DNA of 64,000 nt, taken from NCBI GenBank assembly GCA_038235165.1, contig JBBSUG010000001.1, positions 248,001 to 312,000 of the forward strand, in the 5' to 3' direction. Numbering within the stretch: the first letter of the stretch is position 1; each line of letters opens with the position of its first letter. The position numbers were made by a program, and so were the translations under genes. This stretch comes from GCA-002050365 sp038235165 (GTDB taxonomy: Bacteria; Acidobacteriota; Blastocatellia; Pyrinomonadales; Pyrinomonadaceae). Below, piece by piece: positions 42,572 through 50,509 of the stretch. The notes beneath the pieces are model-generated. The model was not told the origin of the DNA. It searched no databases and saw nothing but the letters and a program-made list of their open reading frames with translations.

Positions 42572-42894
42572 TCGAAGTATCTAAATTTTATTGTTGATAC
42601 TGATTTTTGATAAAGGTTTTGGCAACACATTACAGCTTATTTCGATGTGTCCCTTGATAAGCAATACCTAGTATAAACAATTTTGATGGCGATTGACAAG
42701 TTTTAATCGAACTTTGTTCAAATTTAGTTTTGCACAGCAAATTATTGCGAATACTGCAAAGTATTATGATTAGGGAATTTAACACGAGTGTTCGGAATTC
42801 ATTGGATAATTTGCTTCTTCCCAAACTTTCTTTTTGTTGACTAATCTGCAAAATAAGCGCAAAATTATAACAATCATCCACAAAATAAACATTT
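42572..42894. other. Non-coding AT-rich region upstream of the 93-aa protein
   Basis: No open frame of interest. It contains TTGACA at 42692-42697, but no good -10 element at the expected spacing. No repeat or RNA was recognised. Confidence 0.4.
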
Positions 42895-43176
42895 ATGAGT
42901 TTCAGCAAAGATACAGCGGTCGAAAAAGCAAAGAAGGATTTGGCAGCTCGTTTGAATATCGCAGAAAACGGCATTGAAACCGTTTCCGTCAGCGACACGG
43001 AATTTTCCGATATGTCGCTCGGTGCGCCCGTCGAAGATGAAATGTCCGCGCAGATGATCGCCAGCGGCTGGCAGATAGATTTGCGTGCCGACGGCAAACA
43101 ATACAATTACCGGGCTGACAAATATCAGGTCAGATTACACGACTACGATGGGAAAAATTACATCATCGAATCGTAA
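42895..43176 (+). CDS. Small conserved protein of unknown function
   Basis: A 93-aa protein: an N-terminal helix with VEKAKKDLAARLNIAENGIETVSVSDTEFSDMSLGAPV, then a strand-rich half (GWQIDLRADGKQYNYRADKYQVRL). The pattern helix, DLAARLNI, D.SLG.P, ..YEYR.. is repeated in small proteins across several phyla. No signal peptide. No function is assigned; start ATG 42895. Confidence 0.6.
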   Translation: MSFSKDTAVEKAKKDLAARLNIAENGIETVSVSDTEFSDMSLGAPVEDEMSAQMIASGWQIDLRADGKQYNYRADKYQVRLHDYDGKNYIIES

Positions 43177-43233
43177 AATAACACGAAAAACAACGCGAAG
43201 AAAAATTAAACTTATTTAACAGGAGTTTGAAGA

Positions 43234-44664
43234 ATGAATCGAAACAATTTTTGGATACATCTGGGCATCGCCGCCATTTTGATCGGATTGGCAGCAATCA
43301 TCGGACAGGTTGTGCAGTGGGAATCGAACAGATTCAATGACACCGCCAAAACTGTCAAAGTGGTCACACCGAAACCGGTCGCGGTCAAACGAACGGTTGA
43401 CGAACGTCAGCCGGAGGTTTTGGTGAAATTTCGTCCTGATGTAAGTTTGGCTGATGTCAAGAAAATCGTCGGAAAGAATAATGACCGCATCGAAGATATT
43501 TTTCAACAGGAAAAAGGCTGGTTTGCAATTGACGATCTCGATAATCGGGACAAAGAAGCAGTTGCCGAACAGTACCGCGAGATGAGCGATTTCGTGGTTT
43601 ACGTGGAACCGAATAATGAAATAAGACTCGACGACCCGGCAGATGTTTCAGATACGGGTAAAACTTTTCGTGATAATCCGTCAAACCCGGTTTTGCCCAA
43701 CGATCCGATGTTCAAAGACCAGTGGGCGTTAAATAATGCCGGACAGGAAGGCGGCAAGGAAAAAGCCGATCTCAGTGCAGTGGCAGCGTGGGCTAAAACG
43801 CAGGGAAGTGGTGATGTCGTCGTCGCCGTTCTGGACAGCGGCGTTGATTATACGCACCCTGATTTAGTCGGCAATATGTGGCTTCGTCCTGATAACGTGC
43901 CGCAGTATAAAGACGATGAACTCGGCACTTTCGACGATTTACACGGATTTAATGCGGCGGATAATCAAAGTGACCCGATGGACGACAACGGACACGGAAC
44001 GCACTGCGCCGGCATCATCGGTGCCGAGGGCGATAACGACGAAGGCATCGCCGGAATCAATTGGAAAGTTGAAATTATGCCGCTCAAATTTATGGGACGC
44101 GGCGGATTCGGCACCACCAAAGATGCGATCGAAGCGATCAATTATGCGATTGACCGCAAACAAAAAGGCGTGAACGTCCGCGTGATAAATGCCAGTTGGG
44201 GTTCGACCTCGAAATCGAAAGCGTTGGAAGATGCGATTAGAGCCGCTGGTGAAGCCGGAATTTTATTCGTCGCCGCCGCCGGAAACAACGGCACGAGCAA
44301 CGACAAAAATCCGCATTACCCGTCAAATTACGATTTGCCGAACGTCATCAGCGTTGCCGCACTCGACCGCAACGACCAACTCGCTTCGTTCTCAAATTTC
44401 GGCATCAAAACGGTTCACATCGCCGCTCCGGGTAAAGATATTCTTTCAACCTGGCTGAACGACGATTATCGTGAAGCGTCGGGAACTTCGATGGCGACAC
44501 CGTATGTTGCCGGAACCGCCGCACTGATTTTATCGATTGAGCCAAAACTATCAGTCGAAAAACTGCGTGAAAAACTTTTGCAGTCGGTTGATAAACTCGA
44601 TTCGCTGAACGGCAAAGTCGAAAGCGGCGGACGCTTGAACGCAGCGAAAGCGGTTGGAAATTAG
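43234..44664 (+). CDS. Subtilisin-like serine peptidase (S8), membrane-anchored or exported
   Basis: A 476-aa enzyme. The N-terminus has a hydrophobic helix (FWIHLGIAAILIGLAAIIGQVV), then a propeptide of I9-like character (PEVLVKFRPDVSLADVKKIVGKN, FVVYVEPNNEIRL). The catalytic triad is Asp in VVAVLDSGVDYTHPDL, His in DDNGHGTHCAGIIG, Ser in EASGTSMATPYVAGTAAL. Catalytic domain length is normal. It has no C-terminal domain. A strong terminator follows at 44686-44722. Confidence 0.93.
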   Translation: MNRNNFWIHLGIAAILIGLAAIIGQVVQWESNRFNDTAKTVKVVTPKPVAVKRTVDERQPEVLVKFRPDVSLADVKKIVGKNNDRIEDIFQQEKGWFAIDDLDNRDKEAVAEQYREMSDFVVYVEPNNEIRLDDPADVSDTGKTFRDNPSNPVLPNDPMFKDQWALNNAGQEGGKEKADLSAVAAWAKTQGSGDVVVAVLDSGVDYTHPDLVGNMWLRPDNVPQYKDDELGTFDDLHGFNAADNQSDPMDDNGHGTHCAGIIGAEGDNDEGIAGINWKVEIMPLKFMGRGGFGTTKDAIEAINYAIDRKQKGVNVRVINASWGSTSKSKALEDAIRAAGEAGILFVAAAGNNGTSNDKNPHYPSNYDLPNVISVAALDRNDQLASFSNFGIKTVHIAAPGKDILSTWLNDDYREASGTSMATPYVAGTAALILSIEPKLSVEKLREKLLQSVDKLDSLNGKVESGGRLNAAKAVGN

Positions 44665-44685
44665 TCAAAAAGCATTTCATCAAAT

Positions 44686-44722
44686 AAAGGACGCGGGCGT
44701 TATAAATACGCCCGCGTCCTTT
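44686..44722 (+). terminator. Strong hairpin terminator of the subtilase gene
   Basis: AAAGGACGCGGGCGT (44686-44700) pairs perfectly with ACGCCCGCGTCCTTT (44708-44722), followed by T-rich sequence. Confidence 0.88.
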
Positions 44723-44759
44723 ATTTATTTGTATTTGCGGTCGGTAATAAGTAAACTTT

Positions 44760-44789
44760 TTGAGCGGTGTCAAAATTCTGTGTTAAAAT
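44760..44789 (+). promoter_or_regulatory. Probable promoter of the MscS-like gene
   Basis: TTGAGC (44760-44765), an 18-base spacer, TAAAAT (44784-44789). It precedes the GGGAG ribosome site at about 44818 and TTG start at 44828. Confidence 0.4.
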
Positions 44790-44827
44790 AGAACAAATCA
44801 AAATTCAAACAAAACAGGGAGTAAATT

Positions 44828-45787
44828 TTGTTACCACTTCTACTATTTCTACAAAACGCCAATCAGGAACTTGCTAACACAGATACCAATCAAGCAGCGA
44901 GAAAAGCCAGCGAAGAGTTCGTTGGTGCCGGACAGGCGGCGCAAGACTCCATCGTTGTTATGGCGAACGGTTTTTTTGCAAAACTTCCCGTTATTGCAGT
45001 CGGAGTTATCGTTTTTCTCATTTTCCTCGCCATCGCCTACGGTGTCAGAAGAATTGTTGCGGCGGCGACCCGCAAAGCCGGACTTGATTCGATGCTGTCG
45101 TCGCTTTTGGCGCGAATCAGCTATATTATTACCGTCGTTCTCGGCTTCTTTATATCCATTGCCGTTATTTTTCCGACCGTGACGCCCGGTAGTTTGATCG
45201 CCGGTCTCGGCATCGGTTCGGTTGCTCTTGGTTTCGCTTTTAAAGACGTTCTGCAAAATCTTTTCGCCGGATTTTTGATTATGCTATACCGACCTTTTCA
45301 CATTGGCGACCAAATAAAAATTAAAGATTTTGAAGGAGTTGTCGAAGATATTTCAGTTCGCGCGACGAGAATGAAAACTTACGACGGCGAACGAGTCGTG
45401 ATTCCAAACAGCGAATTATATATGAATTCGGTTCTGGTGAGGACGGCGTTTCCGCATCGGCGCGTTAAAATTATTGTCGGCATCGGTTACGGCGATTCGA
45501 TTGAAGAGGCGCGGGCGACTATAATGAACGTGCTGAAAAATACTGAAGGAGTTTTGAGCGAACCGGCTTACGATGTCAATGTTGTCGAACTGGCGGATAA
45601 TTCAGTCAATATGAAAGCATTATTCTGGTGCGATTCGGTGCAGTCGAGCGTTCGCAAGACCAGTGACCGCGTAGTGACCGGCATCAAAAACGCTCTCGAC
45701 AGCAAAGGTATTGATATGCCGTTCCCACATATGGTTTTGATGACGCAGGAAGGTCCGCTGCAAATAGAGCGGGAATCGGGAAAATAG
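44828..45787 (+). CDS. mscS: Small-conductance mechanosensitive channel, MscS family
   Basis: A 319-aa protein from TTG 44828, with GGGAG upstream. About three transmembrane helices are seen (residues 55-78, 94-120, 120-145), the last containing the pore-lining glycine/alanine pattern (SLIAGLGIGSVALGFAFKDVLQNLFAGFLIM). A beta domain follows with PFHIGDQIKI and VEDISVRATRMKTYDGERVVIPNSELYMNSV, and then the C-terminal alpha/beta part. It opens under membrane tension during osmotic downshock. The N-terminal QNANQELANTDTNQAARKAS segment is a short extension. A terminator follows. Confidence 0.92.
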   Translation: MLPLLLFLQNANQELANTDTNQAARKASEEFVGAGQAAQDSIVVMANGFFAKLPVIAVGVIVFLIFLAIAYGVRRIVAAATRKAGLDSMLSSLLARISYIITVVLGFFISIAVIFPTVTPGSLIAGLGIGSVALGFAFKDVLQNLFAGFLIMLYRPFHIGDQIKIKDFEGVVEDISVRATRMKTYDGERVVIPNSELYMNSVLVRTAFPHRRVKIIVGIGYGDSIEEARATIMNVLKNTEGVLSEPAYDVNVVELADNSVNMKALFWCDSVQSSVRKTSDRVVTGIKNALDSKGIDMPFPHMVLMTQEGPLQIERESGK

Positions 45788-45800
45788 TTTTTTAATTTAC

Positions 45801-45844
45801 AAAAAAAGGCAGTTCGCATTTGAATGAGCGAACTGCCTTTTTTT
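45801..45844. terminator. Bidirectional hairpin terminator after mscS
   Basis: AAAAAGGCAGTTCGC pairs with GCGAACTGCCTTTTT (arms about 45802-45817 and 45828-45843). It lies between two convergent genes and can serve both. Confidence 0.88.
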
Positions 45845-45867
45845 GTTAAAACAGCTGTCCACAAAAC

Positions 45868-46350
45868 TCAGCCGATCAACCGATTGAACGCTTCACCGCG
45901 CAGTCGGAAATCTAAATTTTCATCATCCGTCTCCGCACCGAGATTTTTGTAGAAATTAATCGCCGCTTCGTTCCATTTTAATGCCTGCCAATCCATTCGC
46001 GCGTAACCGCATTCGCTCGCATACTTAGCGATTTCGCGGAGCATCACGAGACCCAAACCGTTGCCGCGCAAATCGGGCGTGATATACAAATCTTCGAGAA
46101 AGATGCTGCGTTCCCCGCGAAAACTCTTAAATATCGGAAAAAATAAAGCGTAACCGGCGTACCGATTTCCAGCCATCGCGATTAATGCCCGAACAAAACT
46201 TTTCTCGCCGAAAATCGCCGTTTGCAAATCGTTGTCGGTCACTTCACACCAATCGGTGAGATTTTCGAACTCGGCAAATTCACGAATTAAGGCGGCGATT
46301 GCCGGAATATCGTCTTTTCGTGCGTCACGAACTAATAATTGATTATCCAT
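45868..46350 (-). CDS. GNAT acetyltransferase, SSAT-like (spermidine/diamine type)
   Basis: A 160-aa acetyl-CoA-dependent enzyme. Motifs: IAALIREFAEFENLTDWCEVTDNDL, FLEDLYITPDLRGNGLGLVMLREIAKYA (acetyl-CoA loop R-x-G-L-G), and WNEAAINFYKNLGAE. The EDLY...RG.G.G...WNE..INFYK arrangement closely resembles eukaryotic SAT1, which acetylates spermidine and spermine, but bacterial homologs often act on thialysine or other amines. Together with the spermidine-synthase-like and DUF350 genes it fits a polyamine theme, though it lies 28-45 kb away. Confidence 0.8.
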   Translation of the reverse strand: MDNQLLVRDARKDDIPAIAALIREFAEFENLTDWCEVTDNDLQTAIFGEKSFVRALIAMAGNRYAGYALFFPIFKSFRGERSIFLEDLYITPDLRGNGLGLVMLREIAKYASECGYARMDWQALKWNEAAINFYKNLGAETDDENLDFRLRGEAFNRLIG

Positions 46351-46372
46351 TGTTTTTAATTTACGATGTGTT

Positions 46373-47632
46373 CTAAAGTTTTTCAGTCAAATACTTTGCG
46401 CCGAAAGGCAAAATATAGCCTTTTGTATTGTTGCCAATTTCCGACAAAATCTTCTCCAAAGAATTCACTTTATGTAATCTCATTGCCCGTGTTTCATTTT
46501 CAGGCAAGTTCGTAATAATTTTGACGTTAAATTTTTCGGCTTTGCGTAATAAGTTCCACGCGGTTTGTCCGTTGACTTGATAACCGGCGCAGAGTTTTTC
46601 GGCTAAATCAGTTGAATTACCCGCCGCGAACCACGATAAAAAGTCTTTTCTGCCTAATCCGTCACCGCATTCCGCTAAAAAAATAATCGTTCCGCCGTCA
46701 GCACAGGCGCGGGAAGCCGCGTCGAGAGCTTTGTGCGCCTGAATTAAATTGATGTCGTGCGGAAATCCGCCGCAGCTAACGATGACTAAATCGCGTTTTC
46801 CGTTGATTTCAATCGTGTGCCGTGCGGCGTAATCATCACACGCCGCGCGATGGGCAGAAATCCAGTCGCCGCAAAATAAGTCTGCCGCCATGCCGTTTTC
46901 ATTAACGATGGTGTTAATTGAAAATGACGGCGGAAGCTGTTTGACGACTTCGATAAACGCCTCGTGAACGGCGTTGTCGTCTAAAATTCCCGTCTCCACA
47001 CCCGCGCGGGTCTGTTTTGTTTCGCAGTCGAACGCCAGTTTGTGTGTTGCGGAAATCGTCCGTATTGAGGCGAGTCCGGGACAAATCAACTTTCTGCCGC
47101 CCGTAAATCCAGCGAAATAGTGAAACGAAATGCCGCCAACGATGATGACGTGATCGTGTTCGGTCAGGGCGCGGTTGAGTTCGACCGGAATGCCGCCGGA
47201 AGTTTCGCCGAGCCGGACGATTTGCGCCAAATCACGCGGATTATGATGCAGAATTTTGACGCGCTGGGCGATAAACGGTGTGAGCAGCGTTTGTTGTTCG
47301 GTCTCGGTGACGCGGCGGTGAATACCGGTAGCAAAAATGATACGGATGTCGAATGGCAGCGTCCCGTTCGCAATCAGACGGCGGACGAGCAAATTGACGA
47401 CCTGACCGCTCGCCGTTTGCCGCGTCGCGTCCGGCACGACGATCAAAACGCTTTCACCGCTCCCGACAATCTCCTCAATCGCCGGTGAACCGATAGGAAC
47501 CTCAAATTTTGCCCCGATTTCCGCGTCCGTCAGCGCAGAATCAGCTTGTGACTCGCCTAAAATATCAAATTCAGCTGAATCAAAATTGAAGTTTATAAAA
47601 GTTTTTCCGTAAGCTAAATTTAATTCAGACAT
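46373..47632 (-). CDS. larA: Nickel-dependent lactate racemase (LarA family)
   Basis: A 419-aa protein of the LarA/DUF2088 family. Visible features: the N-terminal domain with VLIVVPDATRQTASGQVV and IFATGIHRRVTETEQQTLL; the cofactor-contact region GISFHYFAGFTGGRKLICPGLASIRTISATHKLAFD, containing the Lys and His residues expected near the NPN cofactor; and CGGFPHDINLIQAHKALDAA. LarA interconverts D- and L-lactate or racemises related 2-hydroxyacids with a nickel pincer cofactor made by LarB/C/E, none of which are in this window. Substrate therefore remains open. Confidence 0.85.
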   Translation of the reverse strand: MSELNLAYGKTFINFNFDSAEFDILGESQADSALTDAEIGAKFEVPIGSPAIEEIVGSGESVLIVVPDATRQTASGQVVNLLVRRLIANGTLPFDIRIIFATGIHRRVTETEQQTLLTPFIAQRVKILHHNPRDLAQIVRLGETSGGIPVELNRALTEHDHVIIVGGISFHYFAGFTGGRKLICPGLASIRTISATHKLAFDCETKQTRAGVETGILDDNAVHEAFIEVVKQLPPSFSINTIVNENGMAADLFCGDWISAHRAACDDYAARHTIEINGKRDLVIVSCGGFPHDINLIQAHKALDAASRACADGGTIIFLAECGDGLGRKDFLSWFAAGNSTDLAEKLCAGYQVNGQTAWNLLRKAEKFNVKIITNLPENETRAMRLHKVNSLEKILSEIGNNTKGYILPFGAKYLTEKL

Positions 47633-47684
47633 TTTAGTTGGACTTAGTTTTTTTGTTTTTGTTTTTAGTTTTTAGTCTGGAACC

Positions 47685-47968
47685 TTAAACCTGAAACTTT
47701 GAACCTTGAACCGCCCCCGGTTCAAAACAGTTCGCGCCCGAAAAACATTGATGTGTGTCTATCGCTTCATCGGCGACCGTTTCCATTTGAATCGTCAGAT
47801 GGTCAATGCCGAATCCGTCGTGCATTTTTGTTTTTATCTTTTGCAAAAGTTCGGATTGCAGAATGTTTTTGCCTCCGCCAGCATATAAACAAAAGTCAGC
47901 ACCAGCGCGATTTTCAGTTTAGTCAAACTTCGCGCCGAACGTCTTTCGTGTGTATGTGTATGTCCCAT
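47685..47968 (-). pseudogene. Cation diffusion facilitator, internally deleted remnant
   Basis: An ATG at 47968 opens MGHTHTHERRSARSLTKLKI then ALVLTFVYMLAEA, the N-terminus and first membrane helix of a CDF transporter. After about 33 codons the coding frame is replaced. In another frame the DNA at 47695-47866 encodes QKIKTKMHDGFGIDHLTIQM then ETVADEAIDTHQCFSG, the cytoplasmic C-terminal domain of CDF proteins. The middle (about 200 codons, with the metal-binding HxxxD sites) is missing and the two parts are in different frames. The final codons run into GGTTCAA repeats. Confidence 0.75.
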
Positions 47969-48107
47969 CTTTTAAATTCCAAATTCCAGATTTCAAATTC
48001 CAAATTTAAGATGCAGAAATTCAGGTTAATTTTCCAATTTGTTTAATAACTACAACTTTGTGTCTGAGAACTTCCGATTTAGAATCTGGAATCTGGAATC
48101 TGGATTA
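47969..48107. repeat. Heptanucleotide repeat tracts upstream of the CDF remnant and at the FecR gene end
   Basis: Units AATTCCA/AATTTCA at 47970-48010 and GAATCTG at 48071-48107 form two inverted-type tracts around a short AT-rich gap. The right tract runs into the stop codon of the FecR gene. A third tract of GAACCTT units lies at 47675-47712. The gap 47633-47684 holds no other gene. Confidence 0.75.
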
Positions 48108-49334
48108 ACCTTGCCGCACGGCTCGCCCGCTGCTCAATGATAAATTATAACGCGTTCGGTTGCCTTTTTCGTCGCTGATTTCGACGGTCACCGCGCCGGT
48201 CGTGCTGGAGATTTGCAGGCGAAACGAACCGTCGCCCGACGCAAAAATCTCGCGCCCGGATGAGCGCACGGTCGCACCCGGTTTGGTTTTGCCGCTGACA
48301 ATGTAAATGTTTCCGCCGACTTTTTCGATTTGCCACTCGCCCGCAGTGACCGTCTCGCTGTTGGTTTGTTTAATAATCGCAAACTTCCACGGTTCGCCCC
48401 AATCGCTTGTCTGACCCGACGCGGAATTGGCTTGCAACCGCCAGTAATATGTCCCGGAAGCGAGATTGGCGATGGTGAAAATTTGATTCGTAATCGATTC
48501 GCGCTCAATTACCATCGCGTCGGAAACAAAAAACGGGGAAGTGGAAACTTGCAGATGAAACCGCAAAGGCGAATTCGAATCCGGTTTCTGCCAGCGAAAA
48601 GAAACGTCTGATGACGCGGAAATCTGCTCGGAATTGGGCGGAGCAACCAGTTTCGGCGCGTCGAGAAGTTGCTCTTTCGGCGAAATTCTACCGTTTTTGA
48701 CGGTGGCGAATTCATTTTCTTTTATCACGGTTTTTTCATTGCCCGTGTTCGATTCGACACCGCCGCGGCTGATACGGATTTCGCCGCCTTTGGTTTGGTC
48801 GTTGATCTTGAAACTCGCGTCGGTTTGCGGGAACAGACGATTTTCGGATTCTTTGACTTCGACGACATTTTCCGAACTCTCCGTCTGCTCCCGCGTTTTG
48901 ACGTTTAATCCGCCATGGTCGAGTGTGACGCGTACGTTTGTTCCGCCGAAAATTGAGGAACTGTCACGAATGACAATCGTGCTGTTCGGTCGGACCGAAA
49001 GCGTCGAACCGTCAATCATTTGAATCTGAGCGCGTCCGTCAGCCTGTGTCTGCACGGTGTCGCCCGCCGCGACGTAAGTTTCTTTCGTCACCAAAATCGT
49101 CTCACGGGTCGAAGCGCGAATGATCCGCACGTCGCCTTCATATGAAACTATTCGCGCCGCATCTCTCGGGATGTCAGCGTTTTCAACCGCCCCCGACAAC
49201 GAACTATTGTGCCACAACCACCATCCGCCGCCGATCAAAAGACACAAAAATACGATTCCGGCAATGCTGCCGTAAACGGTGCTTTTTTTGATGTTCCACC
49301 AATCAACGTAAAATTTGCGATACTTGTTCTGCAT
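48105..49334 (-). CDS. FecR-domain membrane protein with Fn3-like segment
   Basis: A 409-aa protein (ATG 49334; TTG 49337 precedes). One transmembrane helix is at about residues 20-42 (STVYGSIAGIVFLCLLIGGGWWLW). The FecR domain follows at about 60-160: RIVSYEGDVRIIRASTRETILVT, AAGDTVQTQADGRAQIQMIDGSTLSVRPNSTIVI. A segment WQKPDSNSPLRFHLQVSTSPFFVSDA and GTYYWRLQA is fibronectin-type, and the C-terminus has GEWQIEKVGGNIYIVSGKTKPGATVRSSG with an FN3/Ig-like bacterial domain. Such proteins are periplasmic and often help in iron sensing or envelope assembly. No FecI sigma factor is nearby. The stop lies in repeat DNA. Confidence 0.72.
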   Translation of the reverse strand: MQNKYRKFYVDWWNIKKSTVYGSIAGIVFLCLLIGGGWWLWHNSSLSGAVENADIPRDAARIVSYEGDVRIIRASTRETILVTKETYVAAGDTVQTQADGRAQIQMIDGSTLSVRPNSTIVIRDSSSIFGGTNVRVTLDHGGLNVKTREQTESSENVVEVKESENRLFPQTDASFKINDQTKGGEIRISRGGVESNTGNEKTVIKENEFATVKNGRISPKEQLLDAPKLVAPPNSEQISASSDVSFRWQKPDSNSPLRFHLQVSTSPFFVSDAMVIERESITNQIFTIANLASGTYYWRLQANSASGQTSDWGEPWKFAIIKQTNSETVTAGEWQIEKVGGNIYIVSGKTKPGATVRSSGREIFASGDGSFRLQISSTTGAVTVEISDEKGNRTRYNLSLSSGRAVRQG

Positions 49335-49378
49335 CAAACGCGGCGCGGCGCGAAGAAATCACCGGCTTTTTGATTATA

Positions 49379-50410
49379 CTACTCTTCCGTTGATTTTGCG
49401 GGCGGCAGAAAAAGCGAAAAAATTATTGAAAGCGCGATTGCCCCGACGACGATGCCGAGCGAGAGATTGATAATAATTTGTTCATAATCGTGGTGCAGAC
49501 ACCGCTGCAAAAATAGGTTGAAGGCGGAATTCGTTTCGCCCGTAAGCATCATCAAACCCTGTGCGAGCAGCGGCAGAAGCATTTTGAAGCCGATGAAACT
49601 TAACACAAACGCCAGTCCGTATTTGAGCAGATGAAACTTTTCCGCCATTTCGACGAGCAGAAAAAAGAACGTCCGTAAACCCAAAATAGCAAAAATATTT
49701 GAAGTGTAGACGATAAATTTGTCGGTCGTGATGCCGAAAATTGCCGGAATCGAATCAACGGCGAACACCAGATCGGCGACGTTTATCACGACCAAAACAA
49801 GAAGCAGCAATGTTCCCAGCCGTTTGCCGTTTTCGATGACGAAAAACTTTTCGCCCTCGAAGGTTTTCTTGATCGGGATAAACCTCGTCGTCAGCCGCAC
49901 AATCGCGCTTTCTTCGGGGTTGAAATCTTCATCGCCGCCGAACATTTTCAGTCCGGTGTAAACCAGAAACGCGCCGAAAAAATAGAGTATCCAGTGAAAT
50001 CTTTCGACCATTTCCGCGCCCGCGAAAATCATCACCATTCGCAGCACGAGTGCCATAAAAATTCCCCAGAACAACGCGCGGTGCTGATACTTTTTCGGGA
50101 CTTTGAAGTAATTAAAAATCAGTAGAAAGACGAATAAATTGTCTATCGAAAGCGAGAGTTCGATCAGGTAGCCGGTGAAAAACTCTTTCGCTTTGTGCGA
50201 AGCCAACGCCCAATCCTGCTGATGCGTGCCGACCTGCCAGTAAACGAAAACATTAAAAAGCAGTGCCAGCGAAATCCAAATCACGCTCCACACCAAAGTT
50301 TCGCGGCGCGTCGGCGTGTGCGCGTGGCGGTTGACGATGGCAACATCAACAAACAGCGCGATCAAAACGACCGCAAAGAAAAAAATCCAAACCCACAGAG
50401 GATATTCCAT
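49379..50410 (-). CDS. TerC-family integral membrane protein
   Basis: A 343-aa protein with about nine transmembrane helices (start ATG 50410; TTG 50416 possible). TerC signatures: IELSLSIDNLFVFLLIFNYFKVPKKYQHRALFWGI, FAVDSIPAIFGITTDKFIVYTSNIFAILGLRTFF, and a C-terminal ALSIIFSLFLPPAK. TerC-type proteins (Alx/YgjT-like) are manganese or metal exporters linked to protein secretion. No tellurite-resistance operon surrounds it. Upstream of it lies a repeat tract shared with the FHA gene end. Confidence 0.9.
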   Translation of the reverse strand: MEYPLWVWIFFFAVVLIALFVDVAIVNRHAHTPTRRETLVWSVIWISLALLFNVFVYWQVGTHQQDWALASHKAKEFFTGYLIELSLSIDNLFVFLLIFNYFKVPKKYQHRALFWGIFMALVLRMVMIFAGAEMVERFHWILYFFGAFLVYTGLKMFGGDEDFNPEESAIVRLTTRFIPIKKTFEGEKFFVIENGKRLGTLLLLVLVVINVADLVFAVDSIPAIFGITTDKFIVYTSNIFAILGLRTFFFLLVEMAEKFHLLKYGLAFVLSFIGFKMLLPLLAQGLMMLTGETNSAFNLFLQRCLHHDYEQIIINLSLGIVVGAIALSIIFSLFLPPAKSTEE

Positions 50411-50436
50411 ACTCAACTAAAATACAGGTTTTTAAG

Positions 50437-50500
50437 TTTAAATGTCCAAAGTCCAAAGTTTAATACAAGCTAATTTTGGACTTTGGACTTTGGACTTTTG
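50437..50500. repeat. Heptanucleotide repeats TTTGGAC in inverted pair
   Basis: Tract 50443-50460 (TGTCCAAAGTCCAAAG) and tract 50474-50500 (tandem TTTGGAC, three to four copies) are complementary, so they can form a hairpin of about 15 bp around a 12-base loop. It lies between the FHA gene (which ends at 50510) and terC and may also act as a terminator. Confidence 0.78.
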
Positions 50501-50509
50501 GCTGGCAAA

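Noticed and set aside
49379..50410. A tellurite-resistance operon around TerC
   Set aside because: No terZABD or related genes are nearby; TerC-family proteins commonly occur alone.
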